From the NCBI RefSeq assembly GCF_963675165.1, contig NC_087381.1, positions 806,001 to 870,000 on the forward strand: a stretch of DNA of 64,000 nt, read 5' to 3'. The position numbers were made by a program, and so were the translations under genes. Within the stretch, counting starts at the first letter, position 1; each line of letters starts with the position of its first letter. Shown piece by piece: positions 1-17,261 of the stretch. The DNA comes from Halichondria panicea (Eukaryota; Porifera; Demospongiae; Suberitida; Halichondriidae). Below the pieces are notes generated by a model. That model was not told the origin of the DNA, ran no database searches, and saw only the letters and a program-made list of their open reading frames with translations.

Positions 1-4
1 TTTA

Positions 5-369
5 TACCGTATAGCAGGTAATTTTTGTGGGGTAAAAAATTCGTTTATCTGGAAAATGGTGGTTTTCGTGAGTAAAAATTTCGGTTAGTCTCTCTCGTTG
101 CCTGCCTGTCCTTTCCCCACTGAAATTGAATACACCTTCAACGCACATACTTGCTTACAAATCTCATCTGCAATTAGGGTAATACATGTGTACATTTTGG
201 TTTGAAACTCACCATGTTCATCAACTTCCTTCAACACAGAAGAAATCCCTTTTGCACTGCATTTGTACGTTCCGGTAAGCCACACCTACGTTAAAATTTT
301 GTGGAGGTCAGCTTGCCCACGAAAATAACGAATTTTTTACCCAACAAAAATTACCCGCTATATACGGTA
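5..369. repeat. Foldback element, family A, copy 1
   Basis: The two ends are inverted copies of each other: the left starts taccgtatagcaggtaat and the right ends attacccgctatatacggta. The same ends recur many times in the window (15171, 20263, 30117, 37717, 46136, 53628, 59588). It looks like a non-autonomous inverted-repeat element; I see no transposase. Confidence 0.75.
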
Positions 370-432
370 GTGGTTAATTGTGCAAGCATGTTACGTTGCA
401 TGTGTCATCCATTTTCTCTACACTGCATGTAG

Positions 433-2095
433 AGGGTTCCGTGCGACTAAGGTCTAATGGAGGGCTGGGATCAACTGGTCAGAACGTATCTACTGGTCTA
501 CTGGAGGTGTACGCTGGGGGTGTGTGGGGGACCGTGTGTAATCACCTGTTTAACCAGACGTCAGCTGACCTTGCCTGTCGTCAACTGGGATATTTATTTT
601 CAAACAGCTTTGGAAATGTTACATCGTAAGTTACGTATGTGTACGGTACTAATTACTAGCATGTATGCATACAGTCGTATAGGTTTATAAGTTACTCTGT
701 GAGCAGCCACTTTTTTCCACTTATAAAGAAAGAAAGAGGCTGTCCTTTAGTGGGAGATTAAATATCACCACAATATTGGTGCCATATTAGAAAGGTCCTT
801 TACTGGTAGGAAATTATATGACCGAAGATTTACTATGATATAAAGCTGTTCTCAAATCAAGTATGCTTGCTTAAGTAGAATTGGGTCGAAAGCAGCAAAA
901 AGCCCCTCTGCAATTGGACTTCCCTACAAAATGTTTTTGGCACTTGCATGCTCTAATATTTTTCCTGCAGATCCAGCAGCAGCCTGCCGATTCTATTGGA
1001 CGATGTACAGTGCACAGCAAGTGACGAGTATCTCCTCCTCTGTAGTCACAATGATATCGGGTCACATAACTGCAGTCACTCAGAGGACTTGGAGTTGTCC
1101 TGTTCCTCTGAAGCTAGTGATTCAGTATCTAACAGTGAGTCACCATTCAGCTAGGGGTACATCGAAAACCAGTTCCTTTCTTTTGGGAAAGGGAATGTTA
1201 AGCTATTTATCACGGAGTTGTCCCAGCGGAATGCAATCCACAAATTACGTAATGCGTGGGTGGAAAACATTCAGACTCGAGTACAAGCCGCCATAGATGT
1301 GTTTGTAATCGAGGCTGGTAATTGTGTGTGTGCGTGTGTGTGTGTGCGTGCGTGTGTCTGTTCCAGCTGTAACTGCTCAACGATTGCAATGCGACGAAAG
1401 CTAACAGTTTCTAGCCACGTTCTCTTGGATTTTGATTCCGTGGATTAGCAAACTAAAGCTTCTTTCTCGAGTTATGGCTAGTTTGACTTACATTGAAGGC
1501 TGTTGCAGAATCTTTCATAGCGTCATCTGTCCGCACAAACTTTCTATTCAACATAATTATGAGTTAGCCTTGCACTAAAGCGCTAGCTTTTTGTTAGCTA
1601 CAATACTCACATTCCCCATGTGTGAGAAAATGATAAGCTAACTTTAATTAATATAAAATTCATTATAGAAACTAATAATTATAACACTCTAATAGTTTTG
1701 AGCGAAAGCAAAAACATGGGGAGAGGCATTAGCACAGCGCCAGCTTGAACACTAGTTATTATAGTATACTGTGACTATATATAACACATAAGTCAATGGC
1801 CTTCATTCTAATCTTCTAATCTTCAATCCAATTCTGCATTTAACTTTCATTGTACTAACAATGTCTTGCCCACCTCCCCAAACACACAATAGTCGGTGTT
1901 ATAGTGGGCGTTTCCACCGCTGTCCCTCTCATTCTTATCATCTTGTTTCTCGGCACCGGCTGGGCTCTGTGCCACTTGTACTACTACAAGAAGACTGGAT
2001 CATCTAAATCCAATCAAGTGGCTGCGGCTGCCTGCTCTCTGGAGAACGAACAACCCCCAGCTCCCTACCCATCTGGCATAGTAGAGGCTCCATAG
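433..2095 (+). CDS. SRCR receptor, partial (last SRCR, TM and tail)
   Basis: Three exons are readable: 433-625, 971-1134 and 1893-2095. The first two encode one SRCR domain, split by a phase-2 intron. The third encodes a transmembrane helix (GVIVGVSTAVPLILIILFLG) followed by a short tail with PPAPYPSG. Exon lengths keep frame throughout. The gene is a close copy of the last SRCR and TM exons of the receptor at 2909-9684. It enters with phase 1, so upstream exons must lie outside the window or be lost. The usual VCDD acidic pair reads VCNH here, and the tail stops early, losing the PPxY end seen in its relatives. It could be a 3' fragment of a functional gene or a decaying duplicate. Confidence 0.7.
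1318..1640. repeat. TG run plus dispersed repeat, family F
   Basis: A short TG-rich run is followed by about 250 bases related to 55640-55900 and, inverted, to 56290-56400; shared landmarks are ctcgagttatg and ttggattttgattccgtgg. It lies in the intron before the TM exon of the partial receptor. Confidence 0.55.
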
Positions 2096-2130
2096 CCTCG
2101 CGTAAAAGATACCCGACCTATTATAATATT
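2096..2130 (+). other. Relic of the PPxY-coding tail after the early stop
   Basis: Just past the stop the sequence cgtaaaagatacccgacc matches the stretch cgtaaaagatgccccgcccac that codes for the DAPPTY end of the receptor at 2909-9684. The tail has therefore been cut off by a stop codon and small changes rather than replaced. Confidence 0.6.
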
Positions 2131-2908
2131 ATATATTTTTAGCCCAACCTTGTGCGACTATTACATGAACTATACCATGTTTTCACTATAATTATTGTGC
2201 AATCATGCTTATTAATTCATGAAGTGGGTGGGGCTGGTAAATTGTTGTGGATGCTGGTGATGATCGGCATTGTTACTTGTCTATTAAATCGGAAGTCAGG
2301 CGCTAGACCACCTCCCCACGAAGCAGAGGAGGTGGACACGCGTCATAATGGTTTACGGAGGAAATGTGTGTGCATAGAGAGATATACGGAAACTTGCAGG
2401 GAACATTAACAGTAGCTATTCAGCCAAGTCAAAAGCCTGCAAGCGATTTTAGCACTCTATACTAGTAGTAAATTATGCTAAAAATACCCAGTGAAACTAG
2501 AAACTGAGTAGCATAGTCATCTACTAGAAGCAATGAGCCAGAAACTTAGATTAATCTAATAGTCACAAACATCGAGTTGTTGCTGCACTTGCCTTTGTTT
2601 TTTTACTCCTGTCTTGATGTAGCAGGTAAGGTATAGCGATCACAGTGTTAAACTACTACGACTTATTAACTATTAAACAATACAAGAGGGATAAACGAGC
2701 AAGAATGGAAGTTAAGTTAGGTAAAATGCTGACTGGGCAGGATAGAAGATTTTTCATAATTATTATTGATGACTACTAATGACTAATAGATGACTACGCG
2801 GATGACGCGTGTCCAGCCCTGCCCACGAAGCATGGGCATAGCAACACTGTGGGTGTGGCAGCACTCATAAAATTCACCAATGATTATTTTATCAACAAAC
2901 AAGGAATA
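2131..2908. other. Intergenic stretch before the four-SRCR receptor
   Basis: No gene is seen. The part at 2218-2270 resembles the 3' flank of the next receptor at 10587-10640 (shared ggggctggtaaa and ctggtgatgatcg), so it belongs to the duplicated unit. The rest should hold the promoter and 5' UTR of the next gene. Confidence 0.5.
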
Positions 2909-9684
<6,776 letters not shown>

Positions 9685-9943
9685 GATCCAGCCTTACCAC
9701 TGTACACTGACTGCTTAATTGTAATAACTGTAAGAAACGTATCTTTTAGATTGGACGAATGTTGCTAGATCTAGTATAGTATATATACAATGCTGTTTTT
9801 ATTCCATTCAACTTTATTCATTGCAATTAAAAATTTTGAGAAAACAATCCTTATAGAGCAAACTTTTTAATTATTTTCTATGCATCATGTGTTCTTTGTT
9901 GTTTACTAAATAGCTAGTGTACACGTTGTATTTATATATTTGC
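9685..9943. other. 3' flank of the four-SRCR receptor
   Basis: AT-rich, with no open frame of note. This is the likely 3' UTR and ends near the AATAAA described next. Confidence 0.5.
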
Positions 9944-9946
9944 ATG

Positions 9947-9952
9947 AATAAA
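9947..9952 (+). terminator. Candidate polyadenylation signal
   Basis: AATAAA lies about 260 bases after the stop of the four-SRCR receptor. It falls inside the 11-base direct repeat that flanks the mobile element at 9955-10586, so a second copy lies on the far side of the element. Confidence 0.4.
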
Positions 9953-9954
9953 AT

Positions 9955-10586
9955 AGTCTCGAATACCCGCCTCAACCTAAAAGCTTGAGTCTGGTCAAAC
10001 TCACATATGAACTTTGTTCTGCACAGTCAGCAAAGTCAAGTGGACTACACGCCCACAAGCATAGCATAGTGATAAAGCCACAAGCCACCGCATGTTAGGG
10101 ACAGAACATACACAGAGGGCTATATCAGACAGTGTATCAATTAAGGCTAGGAGTTGAAAGCCTACGAGAAAAACACTGAGCTTGAAGCCATCATTGCACA
10201 GAGCTAGAGGGCCATGAAACCATGGTCGACGGTCACATTCACATAAATGAGCATTTAGGCTGTTAATTAATTTCGACAAGGTGTTCCAAAGGTCCTGTTG
10301 CTAGATCTAGTCTGGAGAGTTCTAGTATCATATCCTTACAACTCTCTCCATGAATTTTCCTACGTCGCCTTCTGCATGTCTGGGGCTAATTCTTTCTACT
10401 AGTAACAATCCATGCTGCTGTGGCGGTTAGCTATAATGATATTCATGTAGACTATAATTTTATTCATGTTCCACACCCACTTGTGGCCAATTAAATGTCC
10501 AAGAAATTCCTGGACACACTTGAACCAAACCACAATGTGAGTTTGACCAGACTCAAGCTTTTAGGTTGAGGCGGGTATTCGAGACT
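9955..10586. mobile_element. Inverted-repeat element with 52-base ends and 11-base target duplication
   Basis: The left end begins agtctcgaatacccgcctca and the right end is its exact inverse over about 52 bases. The direct repeat atgaataaaat flanks it at 9944-9954 and 10587-10597. The 632-base element has no convincing gene; the longest frame, on the minus strand at 10001-10279, resembles nothing I know. Confidence 0.85.
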
Positions 10587-10693
10587 ATGAATAAAATGGG
10601 AGGGGCTGGTAAACTGTGATGAGCTGGTGATGATCGTCTTAGCTAGAAACTGAAAACATCAACTGAAAAGAAGATAGGACTATAATATAGTCC

Positions 10694-11033
10694 TATTAGG
10701 CCATGCAAAGTCAATTTGTAGTTTATCAGGTCCTCGCGCGCTTGGAAATTGGCAGCTTTACAAAAAAGTTAAATATCACGTGACCTCAAATTAAAGGCAC
10801 TAAAAGAAAAGAAAAGGATAAATTTGTATGGTTTTTTGTCATGAATATAATTATGACTAAAATTAATAGGTAAAAATTATGCACTTCCGCTTATTGAGGA
10901 AGTTAGGGGTGTGTTTTCAATTAAAATTCTATGAATATCATTATCATTAATATTTATCAAATGCCTCAATCCGCTTGCTATTTTAGGAATATAATAGCCT
11001 GAGAAACTACAAATTGACTTTGCTTGGCCTTAT
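10694..11033. repeat. Foldback element upstream of the decayed receptor
   Basis: The arm taggccatgcaaagtcaatt continues into ttgtagtttatcagg, and its near inverse lies at 10998-11031. The interior is AT-rich and non-coding. Confidence 0.7.
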
Positions 11034-11206
11034 ACTGATCAGATTGTTGAGTACCATTTACTTCTGTTTAACTCTTCATATAAACTTCAATGCAGGTAAA
11101 TCATTATAAAATAATGATGGTGTATGCAGTCAGTCTATATAACTACATCATTGGATCATGCAGTCTTCTAGCTAACATAAACTGCATGCATGCAGTAACG
11201 TAGCTA

Positions 11207-11328
11207 GCAGAGTTCAAACGTGGGCGGAGGAATGTGTGCATTTGCATGAAGTGCTAAAAATAGAAATGTATATTTTTAGCATTTCATGCACAGTCATGCA
11301 CATTCATCCGCCCACGTTTGAACTCTGC
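11207..11328. repeat. Hairpin with arms of about 50 bases
   Basis: The left arm begins gcagagttcaaacgtgggcg and the right arm ends cgcccacgtttgaactctgc. The remaining arm (cattt, catgca and tgctaaaaat) also pairs, leaving a small loop. Confidence 0.85.
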
Positions 11329-11799
11329 TCATAGGAGTTGCATGCCCTCTCTTCTTGTATACGCCCTTGATATTACCATGCATGCAATCAGTCAGATCCA
11401 TTGTTATAGAATGTCACATGACTACAAATAATTATAGAGGAAACGGAATTGTCTTGGGGAATTAACCATCCTATAGTATATTATACAGTATGCAGTACAA
11501 TGATCATGTTTGTGTGTACAGCTAGCAATACTCCATAATAAATGAATAATTGCTTGCTTGTATATACGTATAGGTTTAATGAAACCCTCTCGTCTACTTC
11601 AATCTGGCTTGATGAACTGAGTTGCCGTGGTGATGAGGAACGATTGCTCAACTGTTCTCACAGAGGAGTTGGGATGACTCAGTGTAGTCATAGCAACGAT
11701 GTAGCCGTCATCTGTTATGGTGTTGTCTCAACAGCTGGCAATCCAACAAATGGTACACGTATACGCGTAGTTTAACACAAGAATGTCATCCATGCATGG

Positions 11800-11883
11800 C
11801 ATGTATACATACTGTGTATGCATGTATACATACTGTGTATGCATGTATACATACTGTGTATGCATGTATACATACTGTGTATG
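11800..11883. repeat. Four tandem copies of a 21-base unit
   Basis: The unit catgtatacatactgtgtat(g) is repeated four times without change in the intron after the first exon of the decayed receptor. Confidence 0.95.
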
Positions 11884-12456
11884 CACTATATGCATGGTAT
11901 ATGCACTGCTGCACACAGTTGCTATGTTACTGCTGTCCAAACATGCAGGTTTAGATGACAGCTAGTGACTTGGTGCATGGTCCAATACATTTATACTTCA
12001 CATTGTCAATTACTTAGTGCGTGTACGTCGAATTTGTATACAAACGTGTTTGCAGATTTCTATCATTTTTCTCTCTTTATAATTACCCTTATAGGTTGAA
12101 CACAGAAGGGGTCTCATTCCCACGCATTCATTCTGGCCGTCTGGAGGTATATTGGAATGGGGAATGGGGAACTGTGTGTGATGATGGATTCGGACAAATG
12201 GAGGCTGATGTGGCTTGCCGGGAGCTGGGATACAAGTCTGCCCTGTTTTATGACGATGTCGACAGAATTGGGTCTGTATAAGTTTGAAATGTCTACATAC
12301 GTTTATACAGTTTTTAAAGCCCCCTTTTTTTTTCTTTACTTATACAACGTGCATCAAAAGTTTTATACAACAGTTGCATGTGATGAATCAGTTTTGCATA
12401 CCTTACACTTGGCTTCTATTAACGACATCCTTACAAAATATCTTACTGTGCTAAAA

Positions 12457-12505
12457 CTCACCCACCCACACCCCCACCCCCACACCCACACGCACACACA
12501 CACAG
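12457..12505. repeat. CA-rich run at an intron end
   Basis: A run of cacccacac and cacacaca units leads straight into the acceptor cacag before 12506. Confidence 0.85.
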
Positions 12506-14264
12506 CATGTCTGAAGCCTCCTCTGATGCCCCAATATGGCTGTCACTCCTAACCTGTTCCCCTGGCAGCACTATATAGACTCACAGACTGTGTCACCACT
12601 TTTCCTCTCGGCACCGGCGACTGAAAGATGCTTCCATTTCGAGGACATTGCTCTGGTCTGTCTCGGATGTAAGTGCATGCATGGGTTAACTTGTGACTGT
12701 TGCGATTTCAGGCCTTGCAATTGTCCATTTTCTGAAAATGTTTTTCTATAGAAGGCCTGTTTTCGGAGCTATTTTTGATTGCTCATAACTTGTATTAAGA
12801 ATGTCCGATTTTAGTATACTTTTAGCTTTGATATAGTTCTGCGGTTGGTAATTATATGAAAGTGCTTTTCCTTCCATTTTTAATGGCTTGTAGGTAGTTC
12901 ATGCATGCACAAACTCTATATTACTCTGTCCGTGCAACAACCACTTTTCGGCCCACAGCTGGTTCAATTCGACTCCATGGCGAACGAATTCAATTCTACC
13001 TATCCCTCAACTTCTAGTGGTAGACTGAAGATATACGTTCGTGGGGAATGGGGGGCAGTGTGTGCTGACACTTTTGACCAATCAGATGCTGACGTTGCTT
13101 GTAGACAGAATGGAGATAGCAGGGCATATGATTTTGGACCAGTTGGTGATTTGGGGTGAGGCTAACTACATACACATGGCTCAGTGAATTTTTCACAATC
13201 TATATATGATAAGCTATGCAGCCATTTGAAACTTGCATGCATATACTATATACCTAGAGAGATAATTAATTATAGGAGAGTTCTGAGATTCGCTTATAGC
13301 AGTAGTAATTGACAATGTATCGAACCCTCAACTATAAGGACCCCTATATATATGCATGTATAATAGCCAAAGGGCTCTTTCCCTGGGTTTCACTGTATTG
13401 TACTGTATATACTATTACGATCATCCACCCCTCCCCGGCACACACACACACACATGCACACATGCATGCAGGTACACGTCCAATCCTAATGCTCCAATAT
13501 GGTTGCAATGCTCTGATGCATCACCGTCCTTCTTCATATGTCCCAGTGACAAGCTTAATATGAGTGGGTGTGGTCAGCAAGTTTCTCTCTCCTGCTCCAA
13601 ATTCTTTCAACGGCCAAGGGATAATACGGCACATGCAGGTATACGATAAATAATTATAATTTATGGTCGTGATGCATTATACAGTGTACATCTAAAGAAA
13701 TCACCTGATTATCTGTGATTTAATTTTTGTGATTTTAAAAGTAAATCTTTTATACTCAAGATTTGTTATAAGCATGCCACCGCTGCATTTGGAGAATTAA
13801 TGTAAATTTGAGTTTTTTGATGCTGTGTGTTATTTATTCCCCCTCCCCACACATACACACACAGTTGGTGTTACACTGGGCACTATAGCAGCTTGTGTCA
13901 TCTTTGTGCTCATCATTGTGTCCATCTCATTCTGCAAACTGGAGTGGTGGTGTTGTCTTTGTCAACGATATTTCAAGTGGAGGAGAAACTACAAACAATC
14001 GCTGAACAGAACTAGAGAAGAACTGGAAAACGAAATAATTATCGAGCCTAATTATTGTGTGAAGCCCAAGAACCTCCAGCTCCGTATTCACAACTGCCTT
14101 CACAACAAATCGACAATGTTGACGGAAATCCATCAGCAAATCCGAATTTTTTTGAAGAAGTAATGTTGACGTATGCGGATATACCACCACCTGACCCTCC
14201 GAGGCCTACACAAAGACTCACTAGGGAGGGCCCCCCCACTTATATAGACACTGTCACTAACTAA

Positions 14265-14550
14265 TAGCTTTTTCTATTTTTATACCATATACATGCACGT
14301 ATATACTTTTTGTCTCTAATATCTGAGAGTGTGTCAGCTGGAGCTGCATGAGATTGACTGATTTATTTTTGGGTTGGGGCTGCTCTTTGCATGCATGCAT
14401 GCTTGCAGCTAGCTCAAGAATGATCTGCACATGCATCAAGGCAGACTGACACATTCCAATGAACATGTATACATGCCACAAGTCAATCCAACTTTGCTTC
14501 ATTTAGAATCACTGCATGTGCTGTAGCTATATTAATAGCTGCTCTGCAAG
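14265..14550. other. Intergenic stretch between the decayed and the small receptor
   Basis: No gene or repeat structure of note. This must include the promoter of the next gene. Confidence 0.5.
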
Positions 14551-16241
14551 ATGAAGTTGATATTGTGTTGCTTTCTGACAGTCATCACTGGTGCTGCATC
14601 ACAATTTAGTAAGAATATAATTATAGTGTACATTAAACTTTTTACTGATCTTGTATATAATTATAATTATAGGCATTTGGTCTGTATTAATACTATTGGC
14701 TCCTACTAGCTACTATAGTACTACTTCGTATTAAATCTTGACGATGCCTGGGTGGCCGCAGGTTTGTTCGCGCTTACAGCTTTACACCACCCCCCCTCAC
14801 ACGCACACACAGACAGCATCAACACCATATTCGGACCACCTGATGGACTGGACTATCTTCTCAAGAATGGAGTATACGTTCACTTTATCAGTACAAGTGG
14901 TGTCTATGGGCAACTGCAGGTATCACCAGGTGACTATTATATAATTATAGTGAATGCTGAATATTTTTGGATTAAAAAATAACATTTGCATAATTATTGG
15001 TTCCATTTTTTGCAGCTGGTTCTGGCCAGTATGAGAGCGTGTGTGATGGTGGGTTCGGTCAGACTGAGGCCGATGTGGTGTGTAAAAGACTGGGCTGGAA
15101 CAGGTCCACCGGATACGAGAGTACGGTGTCGGAGTAAGTGTCCTCTCTGCCGGGAGCAGCAATTAACATGTACCGTATAGCTGGTGATTTCCAGGGGGGG
15201 GATATTCGTGGTTTTCGTGGCTGAAGCTCTGACCATGAATATTTTACTCACAAATGAAGCGATCTTGCCTACCTTTACTTGCAGTGCAAGTAGCAACCAC
15301 TATATCCACGAAGTGGTTCAACCACGAATGTTTGCCCCCCAAAAATTACCGGCTATATACTGTATAGTTATAGCTAACTTGTAGCCTCGTTCTAGCCCGT
15401 ATCATAAATGCAGTACCATGCACCCATGTCTGCTGCTATATATACACAGTAGGAGGACAGATCTTATCCATGGTCTGGCATGTTCCATGACAACCCTGAG
15501 ATGCAGTCTAACTGTTGGCAACTGTGGAGAGCATGAGCAGCAGAATACTGTCGGGTTGTATTGCATTGAGAAACGTACGCCTGATATTTAGTAAAAATAC
15601 AAATTTTAATACTTGCACTTGTATATACAGAGATAAGCAATCTTTTCAACTAGCAAAAAAGCCCAATAAAATTCCTAGTACCACCGTAATTCATACACAT
15701 ACACACACACATGCACACAGTCTCGCTGTTTGATGTCTATGCTGCCATAATATCTGCAAGTGTGGTCTCCTTTGTCGTCTTTATTGTCATAGTAACGGCT
15801 ATCGTTGTTTTGATTTGCTGTTGCATGTGTGGATGTTGTGCTGTATTATGTGGCTGCGTTAGAAGAAAATACGAAGACCGAACTGAAATCAACAGTGGTG
15901 GTGCTCAAATGACCGTTGTTAATAGCAACCAGACGGCATCTGCCCCTGGAATCAGTTCCCAATTGTACCCGCCCACTCAACAATTACATCCTCCCACTCA
16001 GCAGTTGTGCCCGCCCACTCAACCATGGTATGCCTACCCTCCTCCATACGATGTCGGTGTACAAGCAATTTTGGAAGCACGGCAACTCGAACAAAATAAA
16101 GTTGAGAATACAAATGAATGTATCGGCCCTCAGGCACTTCATCAAGATCATGCTAACGAGCAGTCAGTCCAACAGGTTAATGTGATGGTTGAGTATCCAA
16201 GCGAAGAGGCTCAGTCTGAGCAGGAGAGTGATCTAAACTAG
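14551..16241 (+). CDS. Small single-SRCR type I receptor with PPPY tail
   Basis: Five exons keep frame for 312 residues: 14551-14608, 14813-14929, 15016-15133, 15450-15574 and 15721-16241. The start exon gives the signal peptide [18 protein letters not shown]. Exons 2-4 form one divergent SRCR domain with VCDGGF, DVVCKRLGW, a CSMTTLRC stretch and GLYC. The conserved HxED motif is replaced (CGEHEQQNTVGLYC). The donor of exon 4 at 15575 reads gtacgc, which is weak, but it is the one that gives phase 1 as in the sister genes. The last exon has a TM helix, a CCCMCGCC stretch, PPTQ repeats and the PPPY motif in YAYPPPYDVG. It is a smaller relative of the four-SRCR receptor; the ligand is unknown. 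Confidence 0.8.
15171..15364. repeat. Foldback element, family A, copy 2
   Basis: It starts taccgtatagctggtgat and ends with the inverse form ttaccggctatatactgta. It lies inside the SRCR intron of the small receptor. Confidence 0.75.
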
Positions 16242-17261
16242 TGCAGAGAGTCAGTCCTCCTTTGAACATGTTATGGCCCAGAAAATTGAACATGTACACT
16301 CACCATTTTGGTTGTTATGATTGTGCAATGTTAATTAATGTATTAATTTAATTTACACGTAATTAACAGATTGCCTCTGCAAATTATTGATCACTAATGC
16401 GCATGCGCCAATAATTCCATTACGGTAAAGATCCTCAAGTGAAGATACATTCCCACATGGAGGAGCAGAAAGTGAAACTGTGAAGTGAAACTGTTTGCAG
16501 CCATTCAAAGCTATCATTATAGAGTGGATTTATTCAGCTGCCAAGATAATTAAGGTGCCGTATATAATAACACTTTTTTTGCTCCCCCTGTTTTTTTACG
16601 ATTCACTGCAAAGCCAGCTCTCCCTGCACTCATTTTAGAATTAGAATCTTCATTAGAGAGTATTAGATTACACTTCATGCATAGTTGTGGTTGTCCCTCA
16701 ATTCCTGTGGCTGAGTCTAAGTGTGGGAGAAAGCAAAGTTGTCGAGATGATGATATTGATCCATCCTTAGATTGTAACAAGATACTGCATGCAGTTATGC
16801 TAGCCATCGTGCATGCGTGCAGCCCCACCTAGTACACAGGAAGTACCACACAACTGCTTATAGACTGCATGATTGGATTGCTCTAGTATAGTTGCACTGC
16901 TATCTAGCTAGTGTAACACTTCAGTTTATTTGTGAGACGGAGCTAATATATATTTTCCAGTGTGAAAGAAATCTCTATACAATATTCGTTGCAATATAAG
17001 GTACGAAGAAAGCAACCCAATATGAAGCTAAGCAATTATAGCCAGAGCTTTCCCTCTGTACATTATAGTTTGTTAGTTTTTCATGACTTTATGATTGAGA
17101 TTAATTTGTTTAACCAAAGTGAACCCATAAAATATTCTGTGCTTTTGTTGCAGAACTTATACGGCTTACTGAACAAACTTTTATGGAGCGGCATTTTCAT
17201 TATACATTCACTGTTTAATCCTGTTTAGGTATACAACTGTTCTGAATAAGTTCTGTGCGAA
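16242..17261. other. Intergenic stretch before the giant gene
   Basis: I see no gene and no clear repeat. The AT-rich part before 17262 should hold the promoter and 5' UTR of the giant gene. Confidence 0.5.

Larger units (their letters stand above)
10598..11573. other. Repeat-filled stretch where a first half-SRCR exon is expected
   Basis: No SRCR first half, signal peptide or start exon is visible. The stretch holds a foldback element at 10694-11033 and a strong hairpin at 11207-11328. Confidence 0.5.
11574..14264 (+). pseudogene. Decayed SRCR receptor (2.5 SRCR, TM and shifted tail)
   Basis: Readable pieces are a second-half SRCR exon (11574-11752), a first half (about 12106-12271), its second half (12506-12668), a first half (12959-13155), a second half (13472-13638) and a TM/tail exon (from 13865). 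Three breaks are seen. In 12506-12668 the frame runs into TAG at 12576, and the conserved FEDIALVC end is in another frame. The exon at 12959 has a length one base off, with GSIRLHGE in one frame and SGRLKIYVRGEWG in another. In the TM exon the frame ends at 14163 in a non-family tail, while EPPAPY and GPPTY are in the next frame to 14264. The first half of the first domain is missing. A recent pseudogene fits best; assembly errors are the alternative. Confidence 0.65.

Noticed and set aside
85..285. Minus-strand open frame near the left edge
   Set aside because: It lies wholly inside a foldback element and shows no domain.
10001..10279. Minus-strand open frame of 92 residues
   Set aside because: It lies inside the inverted-repeat element at 9955-10586; no transposase motif is visible.
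12095..12105. Acceptor at 12094 for a decayed-receptor exon
   Set aside because: With the phase of the previous exon it gives an immediate stop; the acceptor at 12105 fits, although the homology RLNTEG suggests the ancestral exon began earlier.
15575..15592. Donor at 15591 (gtaaaa) for the small receptor's exon 4
   Set aside because: It has a better consensus but leads into a stop in the TM exon; the weak donor at 15575 keeps the frame and the family phase.
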